Assembly: GCA_045628725.1 (NCBI GenBank)
Contig: JAZQPT010000110.1
Location: forward strand, 1-51,130
Length of the DNA: 51,130 bases
Origin: JACQGD01 sp045628725
GTDB taxonomy: Bacteria; Patescibacteriota; Saccharimonadia; Saccharimonadales; Saccharimonadaceae
Direction of reading: 5' to 3'
Shown: positions 7,470 through 16,109 of the stretch, piece after piece
Layout of the letters: each line of letters opens with the position of its first letter
Position numbering within the stretch: position 1 is the first letter of the stretch
Program-made: the position numbers and the translations under genes
Notes under the pieces: model-generated
The model's input: the letters and a program-made list of their open reading frames with translations, nothing else
Database searches by the model: none
What the model was told of the DNA's origin: nothing

Positions 7470-8771
7470 ATGACAAAAAAAGTTCTTCCAATCGTTGAGG
7501 TTACTCTCGACAAGATCATCGGTGGTGGCCAGGCTCTCGGTGTATTAGATTATGGCAAAAAATTATTCGCATGGGGTGGCCTACCTGGCGAAACAGTAAA
7601 TGTACAGGTCACAAAAAAGAAATCAAACTTCCTTGACGGTACCGTTACCGAAGTAATTACACCAAGCGCCGAGCGCGTTACGCCACGTGACGAAGAAAGC
7701 TACCTCTCGACAAGCCCTTGGCAAATTATGACCTTCGACGCCGAGCAGCACTACAAATCTGCACTTATTGAAGAAGCATTTGAACTGCACGACATTGTTC
7801 TACCAGAACCAATCGGCATCTACAGCGACGGCAAAGAGTACGAATACCGCAACAAGATTGAGTTTAGCTTTTGGTGGGACAAAGAGCGCGACCAATTAGA
7901 CCTTGCGTTCTTCCGTCGGGGCACACACGGTAAAATTCCCGTCGACAAAACAAGCCTAGCGCACCCTGCTATCAACACTGCAGCCCACGCTGTACGTGAC
8001 ACACTGCGCGCTCGTGGCACGCACGCATTTCACCTAAAGACAGTTATCATCCGCTGTGACCAAGCCGGCAAAGTAATTGCGCAGCTGTACGTCAAAGACG
8101 AAATGTTTGATGCATTCGACGAACAAGAACTAAAAGATCTGCAAATTGCCGGATTTGAACTTATTTTTAGTAATCCAAAAAGCCCAGCCAGCGTTATTAC
8201 AAAACGACTACAGGCATGGGGCGAGACGACGCTTACTGATACCATCCTAGGCGTGCCATTTACATATGCTGTCGAAGGGTTCTTCCAGATTAACGTACCT
8301 GTTTATGAACATGCGCTGCTAGACATGAAGGAATGGGTAGAACCAGGCAAGCCAACTGTTGACCTATACAGTGGCGTCGGTAGCATCGGCCTAACAATCG
8401 GCGGCGACAACGTCACGATGGTAGAGATCAACGAACATGCTGTACGCGAAATGGAACGTAATATTACAGCGATGGAACGCGAAAAAACGGCGAAAGCTAT
8501 TTTGGCACCAAGCGAAACGGCCCTTGAGCATATTACCAGCGACAGCACGATCATCCTCGACCCACCACGCGCTGGGCTACACGAAGACGTCGTGAATAAG
8601 CTACTTGAAACCGCACCTGAGCGTATCATCTATCTCTCATGCAACCCTGTTACACAGGCTCGTGATGTTATGCGTCTTGCCGATAAATATGGCATCCGTC
8701 ACCATCAAGGATATAATTTCTTCCCACGTACGCCGCACATCGAACACCTTGTTGTACTTGACAAAAAATAG
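7470..8771 (+). CDS. 23S rRNA (uracil-5-)-methyltransferase, RlmD/RumA type
   Basis: A 433-residue SAM-dependent methyltransferase that makes m5U in rRNA (TrmA/RumA family; the exact target is not certain from sequence). An N-terminal TRAM domain covers about residues 1-60 (VEVTLDKIIGGGQALG, LPGETVNVQVTKKK). The Rossmann domain has motif I VDLYSGVGSIGLTIG, motif IV IILDPPRAGLHEDV, and YLSCNPVTQARD with the catalytic Cys. I reject the longer frame to 7407: ATG 7470 follows TATACT by 8 nt and starts the TRAM domain. I do not see the four-cysteine cluster of E. coli RumA at the N-terminus. Confidence 0.9.
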   Translation: MTKKVLPIVEVTLDKIIGGGQALGVLDYGKKLFAWGGLPGETVNVQVTKKKSNFLDGTVTEVITPSAERVTPRDEESYLSTSPWQIMTFDAEQHYKSALIEEAFELHDIVLPEPIGIYSDGKEYEYRNKIEFSFWWDKERDQLDLAFFRRGTHGKIPVDKTSLAHPAINTAAHAVRDTLRARGTHAFHLKTVIIRCDQAGKVIAQLYVKDEMFDAFDEQELKDLQIAGFELIFSNPKSPASVITKRLQAWGETTLTDTILGVPFTYAVEGFFQINVPVYEHALLDMKEWVEPGKPTVDLYSGVGSIGLTIGGDNVTMVEINEHAVREMERNITAMEREKTAKAILAPSETALEHITSDSTIILDPPRAGLHEDVVNKLLETAPERIIYLSCNPVTQARDVMRLADKYGIRHHQGYNFFPRTPHIEHLVVLDKK

Positions 8772-8799
8772 ATAAATTGCTTTAGTAGCATCAGTACCT

Positions 8800-8833
8800 T
8801 TATATCCCACCTATCACTCCCCAAGGAGATGCG
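8800..8833 (+). promoter_or_regulatory. Promoter and SD leader of the 8834 gene
   Basis: TTGCTT (8777-8782), a 17-nt spacer and TTATAT (8800-8805), then a leader of about 22 nt carrying AAGGAG 5 nt before the ATG. Confidence 0.5.
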
Positions 8834-9550
8834 ATGTTTACGTGGTCCTACTGGATAGTAGTTGTCGTTATCGGGCTGATAGTAATTGCCGTCGTCTACT
8901 CGTCCATATTCAAGGATTTCATGTCCCGAAAGGAACACGCCGGCTATTGGATCACTACACTGCTTGTAGCAGGCCTGATGTACAATGCAGCAACCATAGC
9001 GTTCAGTACTGATGACCGATTTACAAGCAGTATTGTGGCCCGCGTCAATGACAGTGTCGTTGCCGAAGAGTATTTTGGGTTCAAGCCGAACGAACCATAT
9101 CCGCTCGTTCTCGGATCGCAAGTAGCATCGTTCCAGGCATCAGCCGACGCCGAAATAGGCTTCTTTTCGTCCGCCCAAGCCTCAGCCAGCGGCAGTCCCA
9201 CTATTACCGTGGCGTTCACGCACAGCGACACAACATACACGTTGTCGCTCCCACGTAACGCAACGCCAATCAAGATTGACGACAGCAAGACCCCACAGAT
9301 GATCATTCATCTTTTGCCGCAAACACACACTGCAGGTGGGTATCTTCCACTCAGCTGGTCTGAGTGCGATTGGCGCATCTCCAATCTGGCAATTGCCTGC
9401 CAAAAGACACGGATTTTCGACGAGAAACTTGCGACCAACGCAGGCGTACGCGAAGCCGGGCTAGGCAAGCTGGTCAGCGAGGCATTTCAAAGTGCCGAAC
9501 TGACGATGACGTCACGCATGTACCAGCAGATGATAGGTGAGATTCGCTAA
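8834..9550 (+). CDS. Membrane-anchored extracytoplasmic protein, function unknown
   Basis: A 238-residue protein. Two hydrophobic segments lie at the N-terminus (about residues 6-24, WIVVVVIGLIVIAVVY, and 39-56, WITTLLVAGLMYNAATIAF), followed by a soluble domain of about 180 residues with alternating polar/hydrophobic character and one cysteine pair (SECDWRISNLAIACQ). The SD AAGGAG is 5 nt upstream of ATG. It is a single-gene unit closed by a large hairpin. Codon choice is G/C-richer than in the methyltransferase just upstream. It may be a surface protein. No family recognised. Confidence 0.72.
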   Translation: MFTWSYWIVVVVIGLIVIAVVYSSIFKDFMSRKEHAGYWITTLLVAGLMYNAATIAFSTDDRFTSSIVARVNDSVVAEEYFGFKPNEPYPLVLGSQVASFQASADAEIGFFSSAQASASGSPTITVAFTHSDTTYTLSLPRNATPIKIDDSKTPQMIIHLLPQTHTAGGYLPLSWSECDWRISNLAIACQKTRIFDEKLATNAGVREAGLGKLVSEAFQSAELTMTSRMYQQMIGEIR

Positions 9551-9574
9551 GGACACCCCTCGTCAATCTACCTG

Positions 9575-9624
9575 TAAACAAATACCCCCGTTTACTTGAA
9601 GGAGTTGACGGGGGTATTTGTTTA
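9575..9624. terminator. Large bidirectional terminator
   Basis: A perfect 17-bp stem (9575-9591 with 9608-9624) lies between two convergent genes, with A/T-rich ends usable in both directions. Confidence 0.9.
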
Positions 9625-9643
9625 TCTGGCAGTTTTTCTCGTA

Positions 9644-10132
9644 CTAACTTGTCTTGATCCGACGATACGCAAATCGCGCCGCGACACGCCAGCCGCTACT
9701 GCTGTCAGTGTCAAACTGCTTTATTTCACCGTCTTTTATCTCATGGATTTGCACCAAACCTGGATTATAGGGGGCAAGTGTTCGATAAAAAACAATATCG
9801 TCTTTAGATGGATTGCGGCGCCCTGGGAATACCTCGCTAAATTTCGTTCGTCCGATTTCATCAAAATAATCAACCTCGCCCTTTGGTGGGAGATACAGCT
9901 CTGCCTTTAGTCCCATACGCGTAACGATCTTTTTGACGTCACCGAGTACCAATTTAGAATGGGCCGAAACATAGACGAATAATTGTTTTTTAGTCGTCAT
10001 AAACAGCGTTGCTTCGGCAACATGACTGACAGGAATCTGACGAACGATGACTTTATCAACTTCGATTTTTAGCCCAAATTTTGACTTGGCAATCTGTTCG
10101 AGTGCGATATCATCGTATATTTCGTCGTTCAT
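9644..10132 (-). CDS. Soluble hypothetical protein
   Basis: A 162-residue cytoplasmic-looking protein starting MNDEIYDDIALEQIAKSKFG. The segment VSHVAEATLFMTTKKQLFVYV followed by LVLGDVKKIVTRMG suggests an alpha/beta fold, and PGRRNPSKDDIVFYRTLAPYNPG is a conserved-looking loop. ATG 10132 is 10 nt from TATACT (10148-10143, minus), giving at most a few nt of leader and no SD. It is convergent with the 8834 gene. Function unknown. Confidence 0.72.
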   Translation of the reverse strand: MNDEIYDDIALEQIAKSKFGLKIEVDKVIVRQIPVSHVAEATLFMTTKKQLFVYVSAHSKLVLGDVKKIVTRMGLKAELYLPPKGEVDYFDEIGRTKFSEVFPGRRNPSKDDIVFYRTLAPYNPGLVQIHEIKDGEIKQFDTDSSSGWRVAARFAYRRIKTS

Positions 10133-10192
10133 AGGTACCGTCAGTATAACACATAATGTAGGGGAGTCATAGACATAATATTGTTTTTATGC

Positions 10193-10246
10193 TATAATAG
10201 TAATATGACGCAACCTTGCGCCAGTACGTTAACTACCGAAAGGTAA
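10193..10246 (+). promoter_or_regulatory. Promoter, leaderless mini-ORF and 5' hairpin of the 10251 lipoprotein
   Basis: TG-C-TATAAT (10193-10198) puts the transcript start at the A of ATG 10205. A 13-codon ORF (MTQPCASTLTTER, stop TAA 10244-10246) runs through a CGCAA-CC-TTGCG hairpin (10209-10220) and ends inside the SD region, 4 nt before the GTG start of the lipoprotein. Confidence 0.55.
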
Positions 10247-10250
10247 TACC

Positions 10251-10907
10251 GTGATTCAACGGTCTATCTGGCTGCTGGTGCTCGGAGCGCTCGTAGCGAT
10301 CCTGACTGCATGCGGCGGAGATACCACATACAAGTGTGGAACGAACACCGACGGCAGTCCCATCCTTTGCTCGATCGGCGCCGCCGAATCGACTGCGACG
10401 ACAACGACTCATACCGACCAGACCAGGTCGCAGAGTACGACGACGACGACATCGCCAACGCCGACGACAACGACGACAGTACCCCGTGAAACGGTCATTG
10501 TCGTCGTACCGCAACCAACCAAGACCATCACGACTATCATTACACCAGAACACCCGCCCATTCCCGCACCAATTCCAGAACTCACACTATCCCTTCAGGG
10601 TGACAAGTGTGGCGGGACACAGGTAAAGCCGGGCATGATCATTCCTCTTCCGGGAATGATAATCGAACTGAGCGGGGGAGGGCCGAACATGTACCGCCTC
10701 CATTTCAGTGCGCCGCCGCCCTTCAGGATTGTCCGCATGATAGTGCAGACAACAGACGTAGAGCAGGATTTCGCTGGCTATCGCACTGTCGAGGACTTCT
10801 CGAACAGTGAGAATACCGGAAACATCGGTGTCGGGCCAGGCCAGTCACTTGATTTCTTCATCGACACCGGCAAGTTCATCAAGGCGCTGTATCTGTGTAG
10901 TAGTTAA
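10251..10907 (+). CDS. Lipoprotein with Thr-rich stalk, function unknown
   Basis: A 218-residue exported lipoprotein. The N-terminus SIWLLVLGALVAILTAC ends in an LTAC lipobox, so Cys21 is probably lipidated. Residues of about 45-80 are a Thr/Ser/Pro stalk (TTTTTSPTPTTTTTVP). A Pro-rich connector (PPIPAPIPEL) leads to a C-terminal globular domain of about 110 residues with a possible disulfide (GDKCGGTQ with the near-terminal LYLCSS). The start is GTG 10251 with GAAAGG upstream. It forms its own transcription unit ending at the 10909 hairpin. The surface stalk architecture suggests contact with another cell or the environment; that is inference. Confidence 0.78.
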   Translation: MIQRSIWLLVLGALVAILTACGGDTTYKCGTNTDGSPILCSIGAAESTATTTTHTDQTRSQSTTTTTSPTPTTTTTVPRETVIVVVPQPTKTITTIITPEHPPIPAPIPELTLSLQGDKCGGTQVKPGMIIPLPGMIIELSGGGPNMYRLHFSAPPPFRIVRMIVQTTDVEQDFAGYRTVEDFSNSENTGNIGVGPGQSLDFFIDTGKFIKALYLCSS

Positions 10908-10908
10908 C

Positions 10909-10960
10909 GTTGTTGTTAGTGGAATCTCTCGTTAATGAGAGACTCCACTAACACAACAAC
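10909..10960 (+). terminator. Intrinsic terminator of the lipoprotein gene
   Basis: A long stem (GTTGTTGTTAGTGGA with TCCACTAAC-AACAAC) with an inner TCTCTC/GAGAGA continues the helix. It begins 2 nt after the stop codon. Confidence 0.85.
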
Positions 10961-10965
10961 ACTCA

Positions 10966-10995
10966 TTGACTTTTAATAATCATAGGCGCTATACT
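10966..10995 (+). promoter_or_regulatory. Promoter of the 11024 hydrolase
   Basis: TTGACT (10966-10971), an 18-nt spacer and TATACT (10990-10995). The leader is about 22 nt and has AGGAG 8 nt before ATG. Confidence 0.8.
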
Positions 10996-11023
10996 CTACT
11001 CACCACTATTAGGAGAATCCGCT

Positions 11024-12094
11024 ATGGCCCACCCGATCGAAACGTTTACACCCCACGACGATGGGGATTTTTTGTCTCAAGATTTTACGCTTCCACCAGG
11101 TGCGGTCGCAGAATTAGGTGGCGTCTCGGACGAACGCGTATTGTACGACCGTAATGACATCTTGATCAAAAATCGTCAGTTGCAGACTGCCGACAACAAA
11201 ACCTACAGCGTCACTTCATCTGTCATCTTTAACGCAGACCCAGGGCGAATCAGTCATGTGTCAAGCCTAGAGACAACCGCGTTCGCCACGCAACCAGAAG
11301 GCATGTATGTACACAGGTTACTACTACTTGCAAAATTAGGGATCGAAGGCACCGTCGTCGGTTCACCCCACGGCCTAGGACTGACGTCGATAGAAGACGG
11401 CGCCCATAACGTGCTGACAATAGGGCATTACGAGGCACTTCGTCACGACCGCAATTTAACACATCAAATACACATCGGTTTATCCAGAGGTGCGATGTAC
11501 GAGATGGCAATGAATAGATACGCCCATAAATTTGGTAAACAGGTACTGTTCAGCCACGCAACCGGACTATGTATCCCTAAAAAGCCCAATGCGCTTTCTG
11601 TAGCAGCTGGTATGGCAAAAGCAGTCGGTGAAGAAATACTCACTATCGGTAAAGCAATCGACATTGATAAAAATGCGCGCCTACGGTACGGTTCGACACT
11701 CGACACCTCAGCAGATGCCCTGATTGTTCATGCACAAGAAGGTCTGTCGCTACTGACGGGCGAGGCGGGGATTCACGGCGAAAATATGCCCGAAATGACG
11801 TTTGGATTTGCCCACAATTCGATAAAAGACGGGCTAAGTAACGCGGCCATCTGGAATGTACTACTTAGCCAATACCCGGGGATGACCGTTCAGACAGAGC
11901 TGCGAGGTGGTCATTTAAGTATATTAGGACGATTATTCCACGAACAGTTACGTCGCAACATGACCACTGCTCGTAATGTACTCGATGAGAATCCATCGCT
12001 ACTTACCAAACATCCTTCTGTCATCATGCCGCAGTTTAGTAATTTGGCCGCCGAACAAAATCCGCTGCTTCGACCGCTCCCTATGAAATACTAG
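11024..12094 (+). CDS. Alpha/beta hydrolase-fold protein
   Basis: A 356-residue protein. The nucleophile elbow is HIGLSRGAMYEMA (Ser near residue 154), and FGFAHNSIKDG and LRGGHLSILGRLFHEQ near the C-terminus probably carry the His of the triad. No signal peptide is present, so it acts in the cytoplasm. The start ATG 11024 is supported by AGGAG and a consensus promoter. A longer frame at 10966 is in another phase and is rejected. It is one of six alpha/beta hydrolases in this window. The substrate is unknown. The family is reasonably sure from the GxSxG elbow, with no closer subfamily recognised. Confidence 0.75.
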   Translation: MAHPIETFTPHDDGDFLSQDFTLPPGAVAELGGVSDERVLYDRNDILIKNRQLQTADNKTYSVTSSVIFNADPGRISHVSSLETTAFATQPEGMYVHRLLLLAKLGIEGTVVGSPHGLGLTSIEDGAHNVLTIGHYEALRHDRNLTHQIHIGLSRGAMYEMAMNRYAHKFGKQVLFSHATGLCIPKKPNALSVAAGMAKAVGEEILTIGKAIDIDKNARLRYGSTLDTSADALIVHAQEGLSLLTGEAGIHGENMPEMTFGFAHNSIKDGLSNAAIWNVLLSQYPGMTVQTELRGGHLSILGRLFHEQLRRNMTTARNVLDENPSLLTKHPSVIMPQFSNLAAEQNPLLRPLPMKY

Positions 12095-12140
12095 GTCGTC
12101 ATACGGCGATCGATAGTGACATGTATCGTTACTTATAGCG

Positions 12141-12146
12141 TACAAT
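12141..12146 (+). promoter_or_regulatory. Leaderless-type -10 box of the helicase gene
   Basis: TACAAT ends 7 nt before ATG 12154, and no SD is present. Confidence 0.65.
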
Positions 12147-12153
12147 AGTAATA

Positions 12154-15100
12154 ATGGATTTTGAAAATCGTTACAAAAAGCTGAATGCTAATCAAAAAGT
12201 TGCCGTCGACACTATCGATGGGCCAGTCATGGTGGTTGCCGGTCCGGGAACAGGCAAAACTGAACTGCTATCAATGCGCGCAGCCAACATATTAAAAAAG
12301 ACCGATGCATTGCCCCAAAATATCTTGTGTCTTACTTTTACCGACAGTGGGGCAGCGGCTATGCGTCAGCGACTCGTCTCTATCATCGGCAAAGACGCCT
12401 ATAAAGTTGCCATTCACACATTCCATAGTTTTGGCAGCGAAATTATCAGTCAAAACCGAGAGCATTTCTATCGAGGTGCTGAATTTAGTCCAGCTGATGA
12501 ACTTTCAACATACGAAATTATTCGGACAATATTTGACGGACTAGAATATAGTAGTCCACTTGCATCAAAAATGAACGGTGAATACACACACCTACGCGAT
12601 GCGCTTCGTTCGATATCAGAATTAAAAAAGAGTGGGTTAACGAGCGAGGAATTACTCTCTATTCTTGATGCAAACGATACGGCTCTTGATGCGGGCGAGC
12701 AGACACTCGCTGAGATTTTTGCCCTCGGTATCAAAAAAACAACCGCCGAGCAGATCGCTCCGCATATCGATATTATTCGTACATCCGCCGAAGATTTAAC
12801 GGTGACGGGCATCACGCCACTTGCCCGAATAATTGCCGATAGTCTGCAGCATGCCGTTGTTAGCGCAACGACCCACAATTCGACAAAACCCATCACTGCA
12901 TGGCGTAACGAATGGATGAAAAAGAACGACCGCGGAGAATTTGTCTTTAAATCACGTAGCCGCCAAGAAAAACTGCGTGCCGTTAGCTATGTCTATCATC
13001 AGTACCTTGCCCGTATGCAAGAAGCCGAGATGTATGATTTTGACGACATGATCCTGAACGTCGTTCATACAATCGAGCGCACACCGGAAATGAAATACAA
13101 TTTGCAGGAAAAACACCAGTACATCATGGTGGACGAATTCCAAGACACTAACATGGCACAGATGCGTATCATTCATAATCTTACCGACAGTCCGGTCAAT
13201 GAAGGCATGCCAAATATTCTTGTTGTCGGCGATGACGATCAAGCAATCTACAGCTTTCAGGGCGCGGATATCGGTAACATTGTTGGATTCCGTGACACCT
13301 ATCCATTGGCGCGCGTTGTAACGCTCACCGATAATTATCGTAGCGCTGCCGTCATCCTCGATCATTCACGCGAAGTAATTGTTCAGGGCGGCGACCGCCT
13401 AGAGACCCGTATTCCTGATTTAAATAAAATCCTTACACCGCACACACCCGACACCGATAGTCGTGTGTCGCTTATCGAAACAGACACAATCAACGACGAA
13501 CGCGCATGGGTTATACAATCAATTAACAAACACTTGCAAAACGGCATTGCCGCAGAATCTATTGCGATATTAGCACGTAAACACAGCGAGATTATTCAGC
13601 TGCTCCCGTATTTTGCCGACGCCGACATTAATGTCAACTATGAACGGCGCGACAACGTACTAGAACTAGATGTGATCGTTCATATCGAACTTGTTAGCCA
13701 ATGTATTATTGCCTTGCAACAGCAAGATCACGGCGAAGCAAACGCGCTACTGCCTAAAATCCTAGCCCACCCAGCATGGGGCATTGACCCCGTCGATATC
13801 TGGAAATTAAGTCTCAGCGCTAAAAGCAGTCGTTCATCATGGTTCGAAACGATGGCGACAACTCCAGTATTCGTACCACTCCATAAATGGTTCATCGAAA
13901 CGGCGCAGGCGAGCATTCATATGCCGCTTGAACGTATCCTCGACACCCTGATCGGCGTCCCAGAACCATCTCATCTGACTGACGACACGCACAGCGACCA
14001 AGATTTTCACTCACCGATATATAGTTACTTTTTTAGTCCCGATAAGATCAGCGAAAAGCCCGATGAATATTTAACATACCTTGATGCGCTACGTACAATC
14101 CGTGGTAAGTTACGTGAATTCCACCCCGACGAACAGCCACGGCTTTCGGCGTTCTTAGAATTCATCGCTCTGCATCGACAATTAGGCAGTACGATTACAA
14201 GCCTTCGCCCGAAACCGGAGCATCTAGACGGCGCCGTCAATCTCATGACTGCTCATAAATCTAAGGGACTAGAATTTGACTACGTATATATCATTGGCGC
14301 CGTTGATACCACATGGGGTGAACGTGTGCGTATGCCAAATCGTATGATTAATTATCCCGAGAACCTGCCGCTCGCACCAAGCGGCGGATCATTCGACGAA
14401 CGATTACGACTGTTTTTTGTGGCAATGACGCGCGCTAAGCGACAATTGACGATTAGCTACGCCCAAAGTGACGACAACGGAAAGTCACTGCTCCCTGCGA
14501 GTTTCTTGTCGGGCGGTTCATGGCAAGCGCGCCATGAAAGCACAACTCATACAATTGATAGCCTCGAAAAAGCCGCCCAGTTGCAATGGTATCAACCAAT
14601 TGTTAGTGTACAGACAGGTACGATACAAGAGCTGCTAAAACCGATGCTTGAACGCTACCGATTGAGCGCGACTCATATGGGGGCGTTCCTTGATGTTACT
14701 CGTGGCGGTCCACAGGGATTCTTACTGCAAAATCTTTTGATGTTCCCTCAGGCAAAAGGGCCTCAGGCCGCATACGGAACCGCCATTCACGCAACGCTGC
14801 AACGTGCACATGCTCATCTTGCTGCAACCGAGAGTCACCGTGCCGCCGAAGACATCCTGCGTGATTTTGAAGCAAACCTGCGCGACCAACATCTGCCGGA
14901 TGATGAATTTCAGCTATATCTGCAAAAGGGAAGTGATTCATTGCATGTATTTTTAGAACAAAAATACGTTGATTTCAAAACGACACAAAAAGCTGAATTA
15001 GATTTTGCCGCCGAACACTCAGTTGTTGGCGATGCGCACCTTACCGGAAAACTAGACCTTGTTGATATTGACACATCAGCAAAAACGATGATTGTTACTG

Positions 15101-15483
15101 ATTATAAAACAGGCAAACCAACGCGCGACTGGAAAGGCTCTACCGATTACGACAAGATAAAACTGCATAAATATCGTCAGCAGTTGATGTTCTACAAACT
15201 ACTTATCGAGCATTCGCGCAACTTTAATACTTATACAGTCGAACGCGGCGTACTGCAATTCGTCGAACCGACAGTTGATGGTGACATTGTTGCCCTCGAC
15301 GCGACATTCACCCAAGAAGAACTCGACGAATTCAGCCTACTATTACAAAAAATCTGGCACAGCATCAAGACACTCGATTTGGCGGACACAAGTCACTACG
15401 ACCAAAGCTATAAAGGAATATTAGCATTCGAGAAAGATTTGCTCGATAAAGATTTTCAAGACGACAAGCTTTCGGGATATTGA
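12154..15483 (+). CDS. UvrD/AddA-like superfamily 1 helicase with C-terminal RecB-type nuclease
   Basis: A 1109-residue DNA helicase-nuclease. Helicase motifs are visible in order: Walker A VVAGPGTGKTELL (about residue 30), LCLTFTDSGAAAMRQRL (Ia), YIMVDEFQDTNMAQ (Walker B, about 325), VVGDDDQAIYSFQGAD (III), TLTDNYRS (IV), NLMTAHKSKGLEFDYVYI (V, about 696) and FFVAMTRAKRQLTIS (VI, about 755). The C-terminus carries a PD-(D/E)XK nuclease with GKLDLVDID (about 965) and VTDYKTGKP (about 984). This single-chain layout resembles AddA-like repair helicases that process double-strand breaks. No AddB/RecC partner lies next to it. The mRNA is predicted to be leaderless. Confidence 0.93.
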   Translation: MDFENRYKKLNANQKVAVDTIDGPVMVVAGPGTGKTELLSMRAANILKKTDALPQNILCLTFTDSGAAAMRQRLVSIIGKDAYKVAIHTFHSFGSEIISQNREHFYRGAEFSPADELSTYEIIRTIFDGLEYSSPLASKMNGEYTHLRDALRSISELKKSGLTSEELLSILDANDTALDAGEQTLAEIFALGIKKTTAEQIAPHIDIIRTSAEDLTVTGITPLARIIADSLQHAVVSATTHNSTKPITAWRNEWMKKNDRGEFVFKSRSRQEKLRAVSYVYHQYLARMQEAEMYDFDDMILNVVHTIERTPEMKYNLQEKHQYIMVDEFQDTNMAQMRIIHNLTDSPVNEGMPNILVVGDDDQAIYSFQGADIGNIVGFRDTYPLARVVTLTDNYRSAAVILDHSREVIVQGGDRLETRIPDLNKILTPHTPDTDSRVSLIETDTINDERAWVIQSINKHLQNGIAAESIAILARKHSEIIQLLPYFADADINVNYERRDNVLELDVIVHIELVSQCIIALQQQDHGEANALLPKILAHPAWGIDPVDIWKLSLSAKSSRSSWFETMATTPVFVPLHKWFIETAQASIHMPLERILDTLIGVPEPSHLTDDTHSDQDFHSPIYSYFFSPDKISEKPDEYLTYLDALRTIRGKLREFHPDEQPRLSAFLEFIALHRQLGSTITSLRPKPEHLDGAVNLMTAHKSKGLEFDYVYIIGAVDTTWGERVRMPNRMINYPENLPLAPSGGSFDERLRLFFVAMTRAKRQLTISYAQSDDNGKSLLPASFLSGGSWQARHESTTHTIDSLEKAAQLQWYQPIVSVQTGTIQELLKPMLERYRLSATHMGAFLDVTRGGPQGFLLQNLLMFPQAKGPQAAYGTAIHATLQRAHAHLAATESHRAAEDILRDFEANLRDQHLPDDEFQLYLQKGSDSLHVFLEQKYVDFKTTQKAELDFAAEHSVVGDAHLTGKLDLVDIDTSAKTMIVTDYKTGKPTRDWKGSTDYDKIKLHKYRQQLMFYKLLIEHSRNFNTYTVERGVLQFVEPTVDGDIVALDATFTQEELDEFSLLLQKIWHSIKTLDLADTSHYDQSYKGILAFEKDLLDKDFQDDKLSGY

Positions 15484-15508
15484 CATATTGTCAAGAATAA
15501 TCTAATAT
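15480..15508 (+). promoter_or_regulatory. Promoter overlapping the helicase stop codon
   Basis: TTGACA (15480-15485), a 17-nt spacer and TAATAT (15503-15508, part of TAATATAATAT). It reads toward the 15532 hairpin and tRNA-Pro, and may drive a short RNA and/or the tRNA. Confidence 0.55.
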
Positions 15509-15531
15509 AATATCCGTACAGATGTGTGCGC

Positions 15532-15568
15532 AGCGGAATATACAGGATTCATTCGTATATATTCCGCT
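15532..15568 (+). terminator. Hairpin between helicase and tRNA-Pro
   Basis: AGCGGAATATAC (15532-15543) pairs with GTATATATTCCGCT (15555-15568). The following sequence is only mildly T-rich, so it is either the helicase terminator or part of a small RNA. Confidence 0.55.
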
Positions 15569-15643
15569 GGGTGCTTTCCTGTATGAACTTTTGCAATTTA
15601 GATGAAGCAAAACTCATGTGATGGAGATCAAATCTCAGCACCA

Positions 15644-15718
15644 CGGGGTGTAGCGCAGTCCGGTAGCGCACTTGCGTCTGGGACGCAGTGGTCGCAGGTT
15701 CAAATCCTGTCACCCCGA
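15644..15718 (+). tRNA. tRNA-Pro (UGG), CCA not encoded
   Basis: A full cloverleaf: acceptor CGGGGTG/CACCCCG, D-stem GCGC/GCGC, T-arm GCAGG-TTCAAAT-CCTGT, discriminator A. The best anticodon arm is TTGCG-TCTGGGA-CGCAG, giving anticodon TGG but C instead of U at position 33 and one extra base between the D and anticodon stems. Other pairings give a 9-base loop. The identity follows from the TGG and the Pro-like body. Confidence 0.88.
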
Positions 15719-15731
15719 CTGCTAGTCCGCT

Positions 15732-15833
15732 ATGTTCGCCGTACAACCGTTCGGCGAATCGTTTCGACTCCTCAAAGGGGATGATTTATATGATGCGCAG
15801 ACCAAGGCGTCTCTGCATGAGAGTGACCGGTGA
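15732..15833 (+). CDS. Possible upstream ORF overlapping the zinc-finger gene
   Basis: A 33-codon frame starts 14 nt after the tRNA-Pro 3' end (MFAVQPFGESFRLLKGDDLY...). It contains the SD of the 15790 gene and overlaps its start in another phase. Its first codons sit in a TTCGCCG/CGGCGAA hairpin. No promoter is seen between it and the tRNA, so co-transcription with the tRNA is possible. It may be an accident of the real 15790 gene. Confidence 0.3.
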   Translation: MFAVQPFGESFRLLKGDDLYDAQTKASLHESDR

Positions 15834-15924
15834 CCCCTGCGGAAACTGCGGAGGTCGGGGATACATTTCTTATTTCGGAACCCACCTCACGTGCAGTGCG
15901 TGTGGCGGCAGTGGAAAGGAATAG
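15790..15924 (+). CDS. Tiny DnaJ-type zinc-finger protein
   Basis: A 44-residue protein. Two CxxCxGxG repeats, PCGNCGGRGYIS and TCSACGGSGKE, form one complete DnaJ-like zinc-binding unit, with a short basic N-terminus (MMRRPRRLCMRV). ATG 15790 follows AAAGGGG by 9 nt. Such miniature zinc fingers occur alone as RNA- or protein-binding modules. The role here is unknown. It lies 71 nt after tRNA-Pro and 5 nt before the next small gene, so the two form an operon. Confidence 0.75.
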   Translation: MMRRPRRLCMRVTGDPCGNCGGRGYISYFGTHLTCSACGGSGKE

Positions 15925-15929
15925 CCCCC

Positions 15930-16094
15930 ATGGCCTACGAAAGAGAGAAGCGCTACGTGCAAGACAAGCTCGCACGTGGAGTTACGCAGTTTTCCCGGAG
16001 AGATCCTCACGTGCAAACACTTCTTCGCGCGACAAACCTCAGGGAGATAGAATCGTTCGTCCAGACGACCGACCTGCGAAGTAGACTCTACTAG
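15930..16094 (+). CDS. Small charged protein in operon with the zinc-finger gene
   Basis: 54 residues, MAYEREKRYVQDKLARGV at the start and TTDLRSRLY at the end, rich in Arg/Glu and mostly predicted helical. ATG 15930 follows GGAAAGGA, which lies inside the end of the upstream gene, by 10 nt, implying coupled translation. A strong terminator follows. Function unknown. Confidence 0.65.
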   Translation: MAYEREKRYVQDKLARGVTQFSRRDPHVQTLLRATNLREIESFVQTTDLRSRLY

Positions 16095-16109
16095 CAGTCG
16101 AGGAGGGGA

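Noticed and set aside
9596..9910. 104-aa plus-strand frame
   Set aside because: It starts inside the large terminator and runs antisense to the 9644-10132 gene.
10233..10553. Arg-rich antisense frames at the lipoprotein gene
   Set aside because: They come from the Thr/Pro-rich stalk read backwards.
15549..15746. 65-aa minus-strand frame reading VGVTGFEPATTASQTQ
   Set aside because: It is the antisense of tRNA-Pro, a well-known false protein pattern.
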